Below the pieces are notes generated by a model. The model saw nothing but the letters and a program-made list of their open reading frames with translations, ran no database searches and was not told the origin of the DNA. DNA of 64,000 bases from Colocasia esculenta (taxonomy: Eukaryota; Streptophyta; Magnoliopsida; Alismatales; Araceae): contig CM024755.1 in assembly GCA_014218235.1 (NCBI GenBank), positions 76,678,631-76,742,630 on the forward strand, written 5' to 3'. Both the position numbers and the translations under genes were made by a program. This document shows positions 33,371 to 43,829 of the stretch, in pieces (the stretch's first letter is position 1; each line of letters opens with the position of its first letter).

Positions 33371-34800
33371 TGTAGACACCCGGTTCCGGCTAATGGGTTG
33401 AACTACATTTCGTGTTATCCTTGTTAGCCCCTAGTTGGTCACTCACCTTGAGCCCGTCATTAGCCTTGATTGAGCCCATTAGCAATTTAAAATTGCCTTG
33501 AAATCCCGCCCATTATCATTTTGGAGAGTCCTTATGCAATTATAACCCATATCTTTTATGAAACTCGTTGATAAATGCAAAATAATTTGATTTCCTAGTC
33601 GCGACATATCGTAGCGCCGCGACTCTAGTCGCGACGGCCCTGGACGCCGCGACAGCCCATGCATGATATCCATGCACGTGGGCTTACTATCGCAACGCCC
33701 CGCCCCGTCGCGTCTATAGTCGCGACCCCACGATACGCCGCAACATCGCCTGAGCGCACCAGACTCCGCAACAACCTCCCATTTATCCTCCTATTGATCC
33801 AGTTTTATCCCTAGGAGATATCTCAACCTCTTGGGGCGAGATTTCGGCCCTAGGGACTCTTGTGAGGATCCCTTGGACTCTCCCTTGCAATTTTAAAGGG
33901 CCATTATCTCTCATTCTGAATTTTGACCATTTTTAAGAGATAATACCACCCATTTCTCTCTCATGGATCTATAAAAGAAAGGCACCTCCTCAAGGACGAG
34001 GAGAGCCTCATTTATTACCCCGAAGGGCTGCCAAAATCTCTTCTGACCAATACTTAGTCTCACATCAACCCTTTTCCTCCATTTCCTTCACATCCCTCTC
34101 CACCAAAGCAACCTATTCCATCATCTATGGAGCATGGGACATGAGAAGGGCGACTCCAGCATTCTCCTGAAGCTTTTGGACGATCCTTCAAGCTGCAGCC
34201 ACGCCAAGGAGTCGCCCTAATGGGGCTCACCCTCTCCCTTTCCCTTTCTCCTTCTTTTGCATGCATTTTTCATGTTATTCCTAGATAGAACATATTCAGC
34301 ACACACCCACGTTTTCCTATAACCCAAGGGGTTTAAAAACCACCCCAGGTTCGTTCCCTCCATGTTGGCTTATTTCCTTTCATTTTTAGAATAGTTACTA
34401 CAGTAATCATGTTCTAATAGGGCTTTTCTTTGTTGTTTTCTCTTTGATTGGCAGGCATACAGGCAAGATTCTACGAGGAGCTCTCATCCTCTGGCCGGCC
34501 GGAGGAAGGGAAGGAGGTCCCACTCACCATCTCCCGCACTAGAAGAGAACGCGACGGAGGAAGGCGACACGACAAGAAACTCGTCCACCAAGACTGACGC
34601 GTCCTCAGGCTGCCCGCGTCCGTCATAACGACCGTGACATCAGGTATTCCTCTGTTCTCTTCCCCCCTTTCCTAGAGTAGTTAGCCCGCATCATTATCTT
34701 TATTTGGCAATGCTCTAGGTGGCGATCACATCCTATTTTCCATGCTATCATATTTGATATTCATGTCTGTGTTGAGGGGGGTACAATCCCTGTGATTACA
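33371..34800 (+). mobile_element. 3' LTR of element B
   Basis: 1,430 bp, nearly identical to 15340-16770, with the same ends, TATA box (33970), CGCG arrays and U5 decamer (34720-34729). Many differences from the 5' copy are C/T or G/A changes in CpG words. Confidence 0.95.
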
Positions 34801-34805
34801 CACAT

Positions 34806-36483
34806 GACTTATTTCTAGCTATGATTTCATGATACATGCACACACTTTGAACCATCCAATTATGGTTTAACTTGGCTTGTGATTATAATACCTTTGGTAA
34901 TTTATGTAATTAAATTGCCATATTTTAAATATACTTGTCTTCGTTTCTCGTGATGTTTTGGGAATACCGTTATCGACGCTCCATTGTTCTAGAATTCCTC
35001 TAGAACGTCGGGCACTTGTTTCTATATACACTTTCTCTTGACTTGGACGAACTCTCCGTCGGATATTCCTTCCACCGGACTAGTGAACCCTTGTTCAAGG
35101 CCTCCGTAAGTCTTCTCTGTCCATGGATTCTCACATGGCCGACGAGCTGGTTGTACCCTAACACCTATGATACCCTTTAGGGATCAACATGATCCAAACG
35201 GCTATTAGAAGTTTGCTCTTATCTAGTATCACGCCGAACTTCTGGACCTGTGCTTTACATGGCCAGTGGAAGGGTCGTGAGTTCCACCTGACTGCCAACA
35301 CCAAGTGCGCGTGTTGTGCAACTGTTACTATCGCCTGTTTACTCGACGTGTTACGTGCAATGTCCACTAGCTCTCATCTATACTCTACTCGCTCGTCTAT
35401 TCACACTCTCTCTACTATCTCGTCTATTCATCTAGTGCTCTTATCTATTTCTTAGTACTCTCTATTGGCCATTAAAATGATTGTCTGAAGATAAACAACA
35501 TAACCAATGCCAGCGCAATAGGGCCCAATCTGGTCCTGGGGAGAGCGCCCGAAAGTGCCATTTGCCCATGGGAGTTGAATGATCAGGATGTCGGCATTAC
35601 ATCCAAGTGCCATACTATCAAGATTAATCTAAGACAATCAACACAAAGTGCTATATTCTCTCGATGTCTTTGACAAACAAAGTGCTATATTCTCTCGTTG
35701 TCTATTGACGATAAGGTGCTATACTCTCTCTCGGCTATCTACGGATAACCAAAGTGCCATTACTATTTCGATTGACGAAAGTTAATCAAAAGTGTTATAC
35801 TATTTCGATTGATAAGAAAATCAATCAAAGTGCAATTTACTCTCTATATGGCCAACTACTTTTTCTCTCCTTGCTATACATGTTGCTTGCTATTGCTTGA
35901 CGTTGATGTTATTTGCTATCGTGTTGTTATCGTTTCTATCATGACTTGACTTTAACCATCGTGCTATACTCATCTGCTATCTGAACCATGTTACTTGTGC
36001 TATCACTTTCTCGATTTTACATTACTCGCTCTATCTTTAGTTACTCTGTCTTTTAAAGCACTAATTATTTAAAGCCTGCTTGATTCATGAGATTTAAGTC
36101 CTACTGGGCGTTATCGCTCACCCTTCGTTATTTGTTATTGTGTCTCAGGTAAGATAGACGATGACGTTGTACACACCCATGGGACAGGACCCGAGTGATG
36201 ATCGACCCGGAGTCAAATGACGAAGTTACCCTAGCACAATTGGAGTCTAGTAGTTATTGCTTTAGATTTCTTTTCAATGTAATGATGTCATTAAGCCCTA
36301 TGTATTGGCTCTGAATTAGTGGTTGTAATAGTCTTAGTAATTTTGTAATGGAATAAAGAGTTTTTCTCAATTTATTGTTCATTAAATGCTCTGAATCATT
36401 CAATTGTTGTACATTTTTCTCTACTATGTACTTTGCTCACGTCTCCCTGATTTATTCCGTTGCTAAATTGGCGGGACGTGACA
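34806..36483 (+). mobile_element. Right part of solo LTR X
   Basis: Continues X after element B (duplication CACAT at 34801-34805) and aligns with 1-1760. It ends GACGTGACA at the junction with A gag. No coding sequence. Confidence 0.85.
35607..35840 (+). repeat. Hairpin minisatellite in LTR X (second copy)
   Basis: Same unit order as at 967-1135, with two or more extra units at the left. The last hairpin is GATTGAT/ATCAATC, longer than its counterpart in the left copy because both arms changed. Confidence 0.75.
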
Positions 36484-36488
36484 GCTAC

Positions 36489-37093
36489 AATGGCTTCCCA
36501 ATGTTGATACCTCGCGCTATTGTGCATTCCACCGGGGACCGGACCATACTCTGGAGGCATGCTTCCACTTCAAGGATTACATCTATGACTTGAATGACAA
36601 TGGAGGCATTGATTGGGAGGAGATGAGAAAATACATTGTCGAGATGAAGGCGAGAAGGCCACCTAGGCCAGATCAACAGCAAGATCAGCACCAGCAACCC
36701 CAAGCACCCCTACAGCAGCCCAATATGGGCATAGTCCAAAACCCACTCCCGGAGCATCAGGCTTCGAATCAACAAGTGAATGCCCTCAAGGTGTCTCCCT
36801 GCGTTGAAAATACATCCGGCAAGCCGATGAAAGTATCCTCCACCTCTACCCCCCAGTCTAACTTTACTCTACCCCCCTTCAGCCGTACACCCACTCTCTC
36901 CAACCCGCTACCATCCTTCCTCTGTATCCCTACAGCCCACGCATAACGTCCGCCACCCTCTAGCCAACCACACAACCCCCCACTCATTCGCCAACCACCC
37001 ATAACCACCACAACACAACCATCAAATCCTCAAGCCCCCTTTCTACGCAACATCGCTACCGTACCGCCTCAACCCAATCGCCCACTCATATGC
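36489..37093 (+). pseudogene. gag: Gag of element A, continued: knuckle and Gln-rich part
   Basis: Continues directly from 10136 after removal of X. CAFHRGPDHTLEAC is a C-x2-H-x4-H-x4-C knuckle, followed by FKDYIYDLNDNGGIDW and a Gln-rich tract ending PNMGIVQNPLPEHQ. The B gag has the equivalent residues at 19355-19650. Frames change once or more before solo LTR W interrupts the Pro-rich linker. Confidence 0.8.
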
Positions 37094-39198
37094 TGTGACG
37101 GACCACATCGTTCAAACCCGTTAACCTGATAACGAGCCTGACACGACTCCACCTCCCACGAACGAGCCGAAGCTTCGCAAGGGATATCATTCACACTTGT
37201 CCATAGAAATATAAAGGAAACAACTGAACAGAAATAAACTTTCCATTCCACAAATATTTACATGAGATTTACATTGCCAATTTCTCAACTAAAACCATAA
37301 ACCAGTACAACAAAACCTGGGGCATACCCTGAGGTAAACAAAGAGAGACAATTACACTGCTAGTGGTGGCGCAGACCCTGCTCCGCTATGGTGCGGCCTG
37401 GAACTAGAAGACAGATGGGAAGCCTCCTACTCTCCCTCACCTGAAAGGAGTAGGGGGTGAGCCTCTCTAGTCACTAGCTCAGTAGGGAAACTCCCCCAAA
37501 AGAAACCACGCAAACCACAACTCAAGTAACTAAACAGGAAGCTATGATATAGCAATTTATAGAGTTATCTAAGCAGGATATTAAAGCTGTAACTTACTTA
37601 CCACTTGCTGACCTCAAACGCATCTTTAATAAATAAACGGGAAACCCAAACAGGTGTACGAGCTAAAGTAGGTGAACGCCAAACTCGGGTCGCGTAGCCT
37701 GGCTCACGACACCAGCAACCAACCCGAACAAACACACAGGTCTACCTCTCAGCCTCACAGCCACGGACGAAAGGTCCAACTGCCGCTCCACTAAACCAAA
37801 CAAGAACTATGGAGACCAACCAAACCACCGCACCTGCAGGTCACACACCCCGTAGGCCCATGCCTGACACCTTTAGAGACTCTGGCCTAAACTCCCTAAA
37901 CTAAGGCACTGGAAACAGGACTAGCTGGGGTCCAATACGTCTACTGGTGTCCGTCCCCCAACTACGAGCGCGCTACAAGCGACTAAACAACAAACTCTCA
38001 CAAGTCGTTGTCCCTGCCGTCTTTCCCTCAGTCGGACGACTACTCTCCCCGAGAGAGAGGGTGTCCAGGAAGATGACAAGACCCTGACGGTACCACTGTA
38101 CCGGGACAAACCCCGAGCACACCCACGTGCCTGGCTCACCTCGGAACCTGGGGCTCCCAACTGAAGAGGTAACCACGGAAGGAGTAACACTACCTGCCAT
38201 GCACACGAAAACTCGTACACGCTACGCAAACCACGTGAACACACACGGGTCACTAAAACCAGTCACACACTCACAACCACGTGAGCCTGCAGCTCACCAT
38301 GTGAACCGCATTCCCAAGGAGCACAATAAGTGTCGTAGCACCGCTAAACACTTCCACACACATCGACGGGGACCTGGGCCGCGATCAGGTTGCGACACCC
38401 CGACATGCAACGATCGCAAACACGAACGCGACGTATCGTCCTGTCATAATCTGATTGCGACAGGGGAGACCATCGCCTTCGCAGGCGAAAAACCCTAACT
38501 AGGTCCCCTTCGCCAAAAAACCCTAAAAACCCTACCAAACATGGTTTCCGATCCATTTTTCATGCTTTTTGTGACGTCCTAGCATGCCATCTATGGTTCT
38601 TAAAGCTGTAAACATAGCACACATCACACACCCACAAAATTCACAAAGAAAAGGGGTAGAATTCCCCTACTTTGATGAAGAACACGAAAATTGGCGATAA
38701 CCCAGTGTTTCTCCTGCTCCACACGTGATCCTCGTGGCGAGAATACGACCAACCGAGGCCCACGAGCTCAAATCGCCGAGAATCCCATGAGCAAAACCTC
38801 CCCTGGCCGAGCAGAGCTTGTGAAAGCTCTGTTCTGCCAGGGTATCTTTAAAACGCAACTCGGTTGGGAACGCGACGTATCGCTATGTCGCGACCAGGTC
38901 GCGACGCGGCTGCCCGTCGCGATCCGCCTGTCGACGTCAACACGCCCGCCCCGCACGTTACACGCGGCGCGCATGCAGACGACGAGCCAAAACAGTGGCA
39001 ACCAGAACGCGACGTCCCCCGGTGTCGCGATGAGAACGCGACGCGCCTTCTGTCACATTCAGGGACAGAGAACAAACTTGCGCTTTGGGCCAACCAGCTG
39101 GCCCCCAACGCCCCGGAAACCTATGTAAGCACCTGCTACACACAACATGGGCCACACACTAGCCACTACAACTGATATAAGACGATCTGAACAGTCGA
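37094..39198 (-). mobile_element. Solo LTR W inserted in the gag-protease linker of A
   Basis: The plus-strand left end is TGTGACGGACC. The flanking repeat is TATGC, extended to ATATGC (37088-37093 and 39198-39203). One terminal dinucleotide reads GA instead of CA, which a single substitution explains. About 2.1 kb, no coding region. Short open frames at 37921-39128 lie over a CpG-rich zone and have no motif. Orientation is judged from text style and is uncertain. Confidence 0.65.
38871..39029. repeat. CGCG pair array in LTR W
   Basis: Steps 18-11-18 at 38871, 38889, 38900 and 38918, and a further pair at 39008/39026. A decayed pair may exist at 38427/38445. Confidence 0.85.
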
Positions 39199-39203
39199 TA
39201 TGC

Positions 39204-41092
39204 TACATACGCCAACCTCCTACTATCCCCACCTCGCAAACATTATCCAACCCACCTCTCCTCCGTACGCCACAACTACCCCTATTACCATCCCTAATCC
39301 CCAAGCTCCCTTTCTATGTACCCCCACTCCACCCCCAAACGCGGTAGGTCTCCAACTACCGCACCAAATGTTCAACCCTCAACACCCCAACACCCATTCA
39401 TCTTCCACTCTACCAGCCACTGCATCTACAGAGGGAGACGAAACTAAGGAGACTATGGTGCTTCGGAGTGGGCACATATTCAACCGCATATTTCCACAGC
39501 AAGACCAGGCACCCTTACCCCAAGAAGAAGAAGCACCAGCTGAGGAGTCCATCCCAGGGACTCAATATGATCTGCTCAAGCATCTGGACAAGACACCGGC
39601 CAGAATTTCTATTCTAGAATTGATCAAGAGGTCGCTGGTACATCAAGAGGCTCTTATGCAGTACTTGCAAAAAGTGATGGTGAATGAAGACCTTCCTGTG
39701 CATCAGATTAGTACAGTATTGACCCCCGCGAGGTAGCACCCGACAATCGAGTTCCACAAAGATGAGCTAGCACCCGTGGAATACCAAAGATATGCATTGT
39801 GTCTAATTGTCAAAATCAATGGTATCTGTGTGTCCCAATGCCTAGTGGACACTGGAGCTTCAATTAATGTTGTGTCTTTGGACACATTAAATTTTTGTAG
39901 GGTCACATTGCAGGCAGTCCGGCCCTCCTCTATCACTGTCACGGCCTACGACAACACTAGTAGGCCGCCAAAGGGAGTTGTCGCATTGAAGGTGGGGCTG
40001 GGTCCGTCCATTACTGAGATGGATTTCCACATTCTGGACATGGACCCGAGTTTCTGAATGATCTTGGGCCGGCCATTTATCCAAGCACTTGGCACCATCA
40101 CCTCCACTATTCATCAATGCCTCAAATTTCCATACAAGGGGCGGGTTTTCAAGGTTGCTAGCAAACCAACTGTGCTGGAAGTGGACGCGATGACTGATAA
40201 CTCTGTCCCTTCCATATGGCCAAGTAACCAACTGTTAATGTCAGTGCTAGACATGTATGGTATGCATCAAAGCCCAGCTAGTTCATCATCTGTTAGTGCA
40301 GCAAAGAGGAGCAAGATTATAACTGAGAAGAGGTGGCACATTATGCTGAAAATGGGGTACCATCCAGGCAAAGGGCTGGGTGTATATTTACAGGGCAGGA
40401 CTGAGGCTGTAAAGGACAGGAAAACAAGACCCAGGGCTAGACTGGGATACAAGCCGGGTAGGGCAGACCACAAACAGGGGCAGCCACTTACTTGGTCCCT
40501 GTACCAACACTTCAAGAAGGGGTTGCTGTAGCCAGGGAGTGAACAGACATCTACCATCACTGCTGAACATGTTCATTGTCCACCCCTGGCCACATATAAA
40601 GCTGCTGCAAACCTCAGGCCCCAGAAACAGAGGAAGAGGGGTGAGTCTAGATCAGAATGGCACCAGTGGTTTGATATGAGCGACATTGTTGTTTCTCTAA
40701 GTCAACTTTTCACCACAGCAGATACCGACAAGTTGGAAGCAACCACAAGCAGAAGGCAGCGGGCAGATGAAGCCGAGCTAGGCATACGCTCTGAAGAAGC
40801 TCCCACAACAACTAGGCTCAAGGCGGGCCTCTTTTCTCTGGGCACCGCACCCTCTCTCCTCCAGGACACCACGTGGCCCTTCTTTATTTCTCTCAGTATT
40901 CCTCGGGCACCAACGCCCCACCTTACAATCTCTCTCCACTCCTCTGAGCATACGCTCACTCTCCAACTCTCTCTTTCCAACAATCTCCCTCCACTCGAGC
41001 ATACGCCCATTTCTCAACTTTCTAGATTGGCGATCTCACCTCGCCCTCTCTCACTTTGCATGATCAACAAAAACCAAAAAAAAATCGAATAA
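39204..41092 (+). pseudogene. pro: Protease region of element A with G-patch-like tail
   Basis: One frame with three stops (39734, 40055, 40529). It has the conserved linker GTQYDLLKHLDKTPARISIL and KVMVNEDL, retropepsin VDTGASINVVSL near 39848, ILGRPF near 40060, and then WHIMLKMGY and GKGLGVYLQGRT (40327-40402), resembling a G-patch. B has the same order, with similar spacing. The frame closes at 41090. The end of this frame is Ser/Leu-rich and low in information. Confidence 0.88.
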
Positions 41093-41388
41093 CATTGAAA
41101 ATCTCCCCCAAAAATGCCAATTTTCAAATGGCCAATTCTATCGTCTCCATCGAGGAGACTTCCTATCTCTCTTCCGAGTGTGCTCCAACCAATGGGCCAC
41201 TCCTCCCCGGTCCAATGACCAATCTCCTTTTTCCCTCCACGCAGGGACCTCCTTCCCCCTCCACGCAGGGGACCTCCTTCCCCCTCCACGCAGGGGACCT
41301 TTACTGGTTTTCCTCCTCCTCCACCTTCCCCCACGCAGGGAAATTCTTTTACTGTTTTAACTCCTCCTCCATCTTCTCCTACGCAGGG
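41093..41388 (+). other. Protease-RT spacer of A with hairpin array
   Basis: Noncoding and pyrimidine-rich. Hairpins: GTCTCC/GGAGAC (41143-41159), GGTC/GACC (41209-41220), TCCCT/AGGGA (41232-41247), CCCCT/AGGGG (41256-41271 and 41281-41296) and TTCCC/GGGAA (41326-41342). Four of them share the loop core CCACGC. One more, TGAGC/GCTCA, lies upstream at 40945-40958. S1 is inserted inside the last CTACGCAGGG copy. Confidence 0.75.
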
Positions 41389-41587
41389 TGATGATCAGTC
41401 TGTCCCCGTGTAATGTTAATTAATTATATATTTATTTTGGTGATTAACAAAACCATGTCAAAGATTACTAACACATATTCCATAAGTCTTGAGCACAGGA
41501 AATACTATAGGAAAATCAAGCAAATTTGGTCTGAAGCAATATAAGTTCAGCATGAAATTTCTCTAAGTCCACATCGACTTTCCTTAT

Positions 41588-42640
41588 GCTATAACGATTT
41601 CTTAAATCATCGTAACGATTTGCTCATCGCAACGATTTCTTTAGTCATCATAACGATTTGCTCATCGCAACGATTCCTTAAGTCATCATAACGATTTGCT
41701 CATTGCAACGATTCCTTTAGTCATCGTAACGATTTGCTCATCACAACGATTTCTTAAGTCATCGTAACGATTTGCTCATCGCAACGATTCCTTAAGTCAT
41801 CATAACGATTTGCTCATCGCAACGATTCCTTTAGTTATCATAACGATTTGCTCATCGCAACGATTTCTTAAGTCGTCATAATGATTTACTCATCGCAACG
41901 ATTTCTTAAGTCATCGTAACGATTTGCTCATCGCAACGATTCCTTAAGTCATCATAACGATTCGCTCATCGCAATGATTCCTTTAGTCATCGTAACGATT
42001 TGCTCATCGCAACGATTCCTTTACTCATCGTAACGATTTGCTCATCGCAACGATTGCTTAAGTCATCATAACGATTTGCTCATCGCAACAATTTCTTAAG
42101 TCATCGTAACGATTTGCTCATCGCAACGATTCCTTAAGTCATCATAACGATTTGCTCATCGCAATGATTCCTTTAGTCATCGCAACGACTTGCTCATCGC
42201 AACGATTCCTTTAGTCATCGTAACGATTTGCTCATCGCAACGATTTCTTAAGTCGTCATAACGATTTGGTCATTGCAACGATTTTTTAAGTCGTCGTAAC
42301 GATTTGCTCATCACAATGATTCCTTAAGACGTCATAACGATTTGCTTCGCGCATTGACTCCTTTAGTAATCATAACGATTTGCTTCGCGCATCGACTTCT
42401 TTAGTAATCATAACGATTTGCTTTGCGCAACGATTTCTTAAGTGTTCATAACGATTTCCTTAATGAACACAACGATTTGCCTTCTACAACGATTTCTTTA
42501 TCGATCACAATGATTTTCTTGATCATAACGATTTCTTTGTGGAAACATAACGATTTGATACTAAGATACAACGATTTGGTAGTTAAGTGCATAACGATTT
42601 CATAAGTCATGAATGCATCGATTTTATGTTTATAACGACT
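41588..42640 (+). repeat. 38-bp minisatellite in the S1 5' LTR
   Basis: The unit is two half-units, ATCGTAACGATTTGCTC and ATCGCAACGATT plus CCTTTAGTC or CCTTAAGTC. Each half starts with the short inverted repeat ATCG-YAA-CGAT. Steps between CGAT words alternate 17 and 21 bp. The right part degenerates to isolated AACGATT words. Confidence 0.9.
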
Positions 42641-43073
42641 TGATATTTAATAGCGTTGAATAGTCAAAGTCTTCGCACATATCTTTCTGACATCTGTGCA
42701 TTTAATGAAGACTGAATATATCTCTGCATGCATGCAGACGATATCATCCATTATCGTGCTTTCTCTGTATGCATCTTTTAGATACAGCAAAATGGCATTA
42801 CTATTTCTATGAACTCTTACCCTAACGTTAACTATCAACAAGAGACAGCCTAGTTGTCTACTGCTCTAGCATTTAATATATGCAGGTCACTGACAGCTCT
42901 AGTGATACAACGTTGGACAAAATAGAAGCCAAAGGATATTATAGAAGATCCTATCTCTTTACGTGCACAAATGGATAAAAGACTGTTGACTGGAAGCTTC
43001 CAAGTGTCAAGCAGTCTAACGTACACAAAACGTAGAGACAACGGACTTCTCAACGTTCAAATTTCAAACAAGA

Positions 43074-43082
43074 TATATATAA
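43074..43082 (+). promoter_or_regulatory. TATA box of S1 LTR
   Basis: TATATATAAG-type box in an otherwise unremarkable stretch about 430 bp after the minisatellite. The 3' LTR has the same box near 54856. Confidence 0.6.
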
Positions 43083-43373
43083 GCAAGAGTGAAACTCCAG
43101 AGAAGACATTTTTAGAGACATCGCTTCCAAGCAACTGAGTTCAAGTTCTCTGCGAGTTCTCCAGAAAAGAGCCTAGCTTCATTCCCATCAGTTCATAGCT
43201 CTTTGCTCTCTGCGCTGTGATTCAAATCCTAAGAGGGCCTGTGAAGTTCTGAGAGTGTGTGCATTGTTTAGATCTTGTGCTCTCAGTTCTGTTAGCTTCA
43301 GATCTTGGCGTGTTAAACCTTGATCTAGGGGCTTGATCTCTTTTTATTGATTGTTGTGCCTGTTTCCCTTCGG

Positions 43374-43499
43374 TTGTGAAGGAAGACCTGGTGGGATCCA
43401 GGGTGTGTAGTTCCCTTCGTGTGAAGGAAGACCTGGTGGGATCCAGGGTGTGTAGTTCCCTTCGTGTGAAGGAAGACCAGCTGTGGCTGGGTGCTGTAG
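43374..43499 (+). repeat. Tandem 45-bp hairpin units in the S1 LTR
   Basis: About 2.5 units, each with CCTTC-loop-GAAGG and a GGATCC palindrome. Repeated in the 3' LTR (about 55148-55280) and, with variant loops, in S2 (about 59817-59936, minus strand). Confidence 0.8.
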
Positions 43500-43767
43500 T
43501 GTCCATAGGGGGACTGTACCCTAGATAGTGAAATCATGAGTTGTTGCTCAGGGACTGGACGTAGGACTCCTAAGGAGAGGAGGTCCGAACCAGGATAATT
43601 CCTTACGTTGTGTGATTGTTTTTTTGTGTGTTTGTTGTTTACACTAACCTTCACTAACCTTCATCGAAGAATATTCTTGTATGCATGTTTTAAGTACAGA
43701 TATTAAGTAAATAAATTTTAAAGACCCATTCACCCCCCCCTCTGGGCTCGTCAACTGGGGCAACAAG

Positions 43768-43778
43768 TGGTATCAGAG
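43768..43778 (+). other. Primer binding site of S1
   Basis: TGGTATCAGAG two bases after the LTR, complementary to the 3' end of initiator methionine tRNA, as usual for plant copia elements. Confidence 0.9.
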
Positions 43779-43829
43779 AGAGTCTCTTCGACAAAGAAGA
43801 AGATCCAACGATCTGAAGAGTAAAGATCC

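Larger units (their letters stand above)
15340..34800 (+). mobile_element. Element B: complete 19.5-kb Tat-lineage Ty3/gypsy retrotransposon
   Basis: Two LTRs (15340-16770 and 33371-34800) and target duplication CACAT (15335-15339 and 34801-34805). Internal order is primer site, long leader, gag-protease, hairpin spacer, RT-RNase H-second RNase H-integrase, A-rich spacer, two antisense genes, purine-rich tract, LTR. By eye the LTRs differ at roughly 25-30 positions plus one or two small length changes. Size, spacer between protease and RT, and extra antisense genes match the Ogre/Retand/Tat group. Confidence 0.93.
10137..36483 (+). mobile_element. Solo LTR X inserted in the gag of A, itself carrying two nested elements
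   Basis: Begins TGTAGCACC at 10137 and ends GACGTGACA at 36483. The flanking 5-bp duplication is GCTAC (10132-10136 and 36484-36488). Without the nested hAT-like element and element B, X is about 3.5 kb and has no coding region, so it is best read as a solo LTR formed by recombination between two LTRs. A TATA-like ATAAATA lies near 10905. Own pieces are 10137-11883, 15228-15339 and 34806-36483. The long LTR and its starting text resemble Tekay/Del chromoviruses. Confidence 0.85.
41389..43765 (+). mobile_element. 5' LTR of S1
   Basis: 2,377 bp, starting TGATGATCAGTCTG and ending GGGGCAACA. Internal order is minisatellite, A/T-rich promoter with TATA at 43074, tandem hairpins at 43374-43499, and a C-run near the end. 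Confidence 0.95.

Noticed and set aside
41588..42640. CRISPR-like look of the regular 38-bp repeats
   Set aside because: The repeats vary, spacers are part of the repeat, the array lies inside plant LTRs and occurs in both LTRs of one element. No cas genes.
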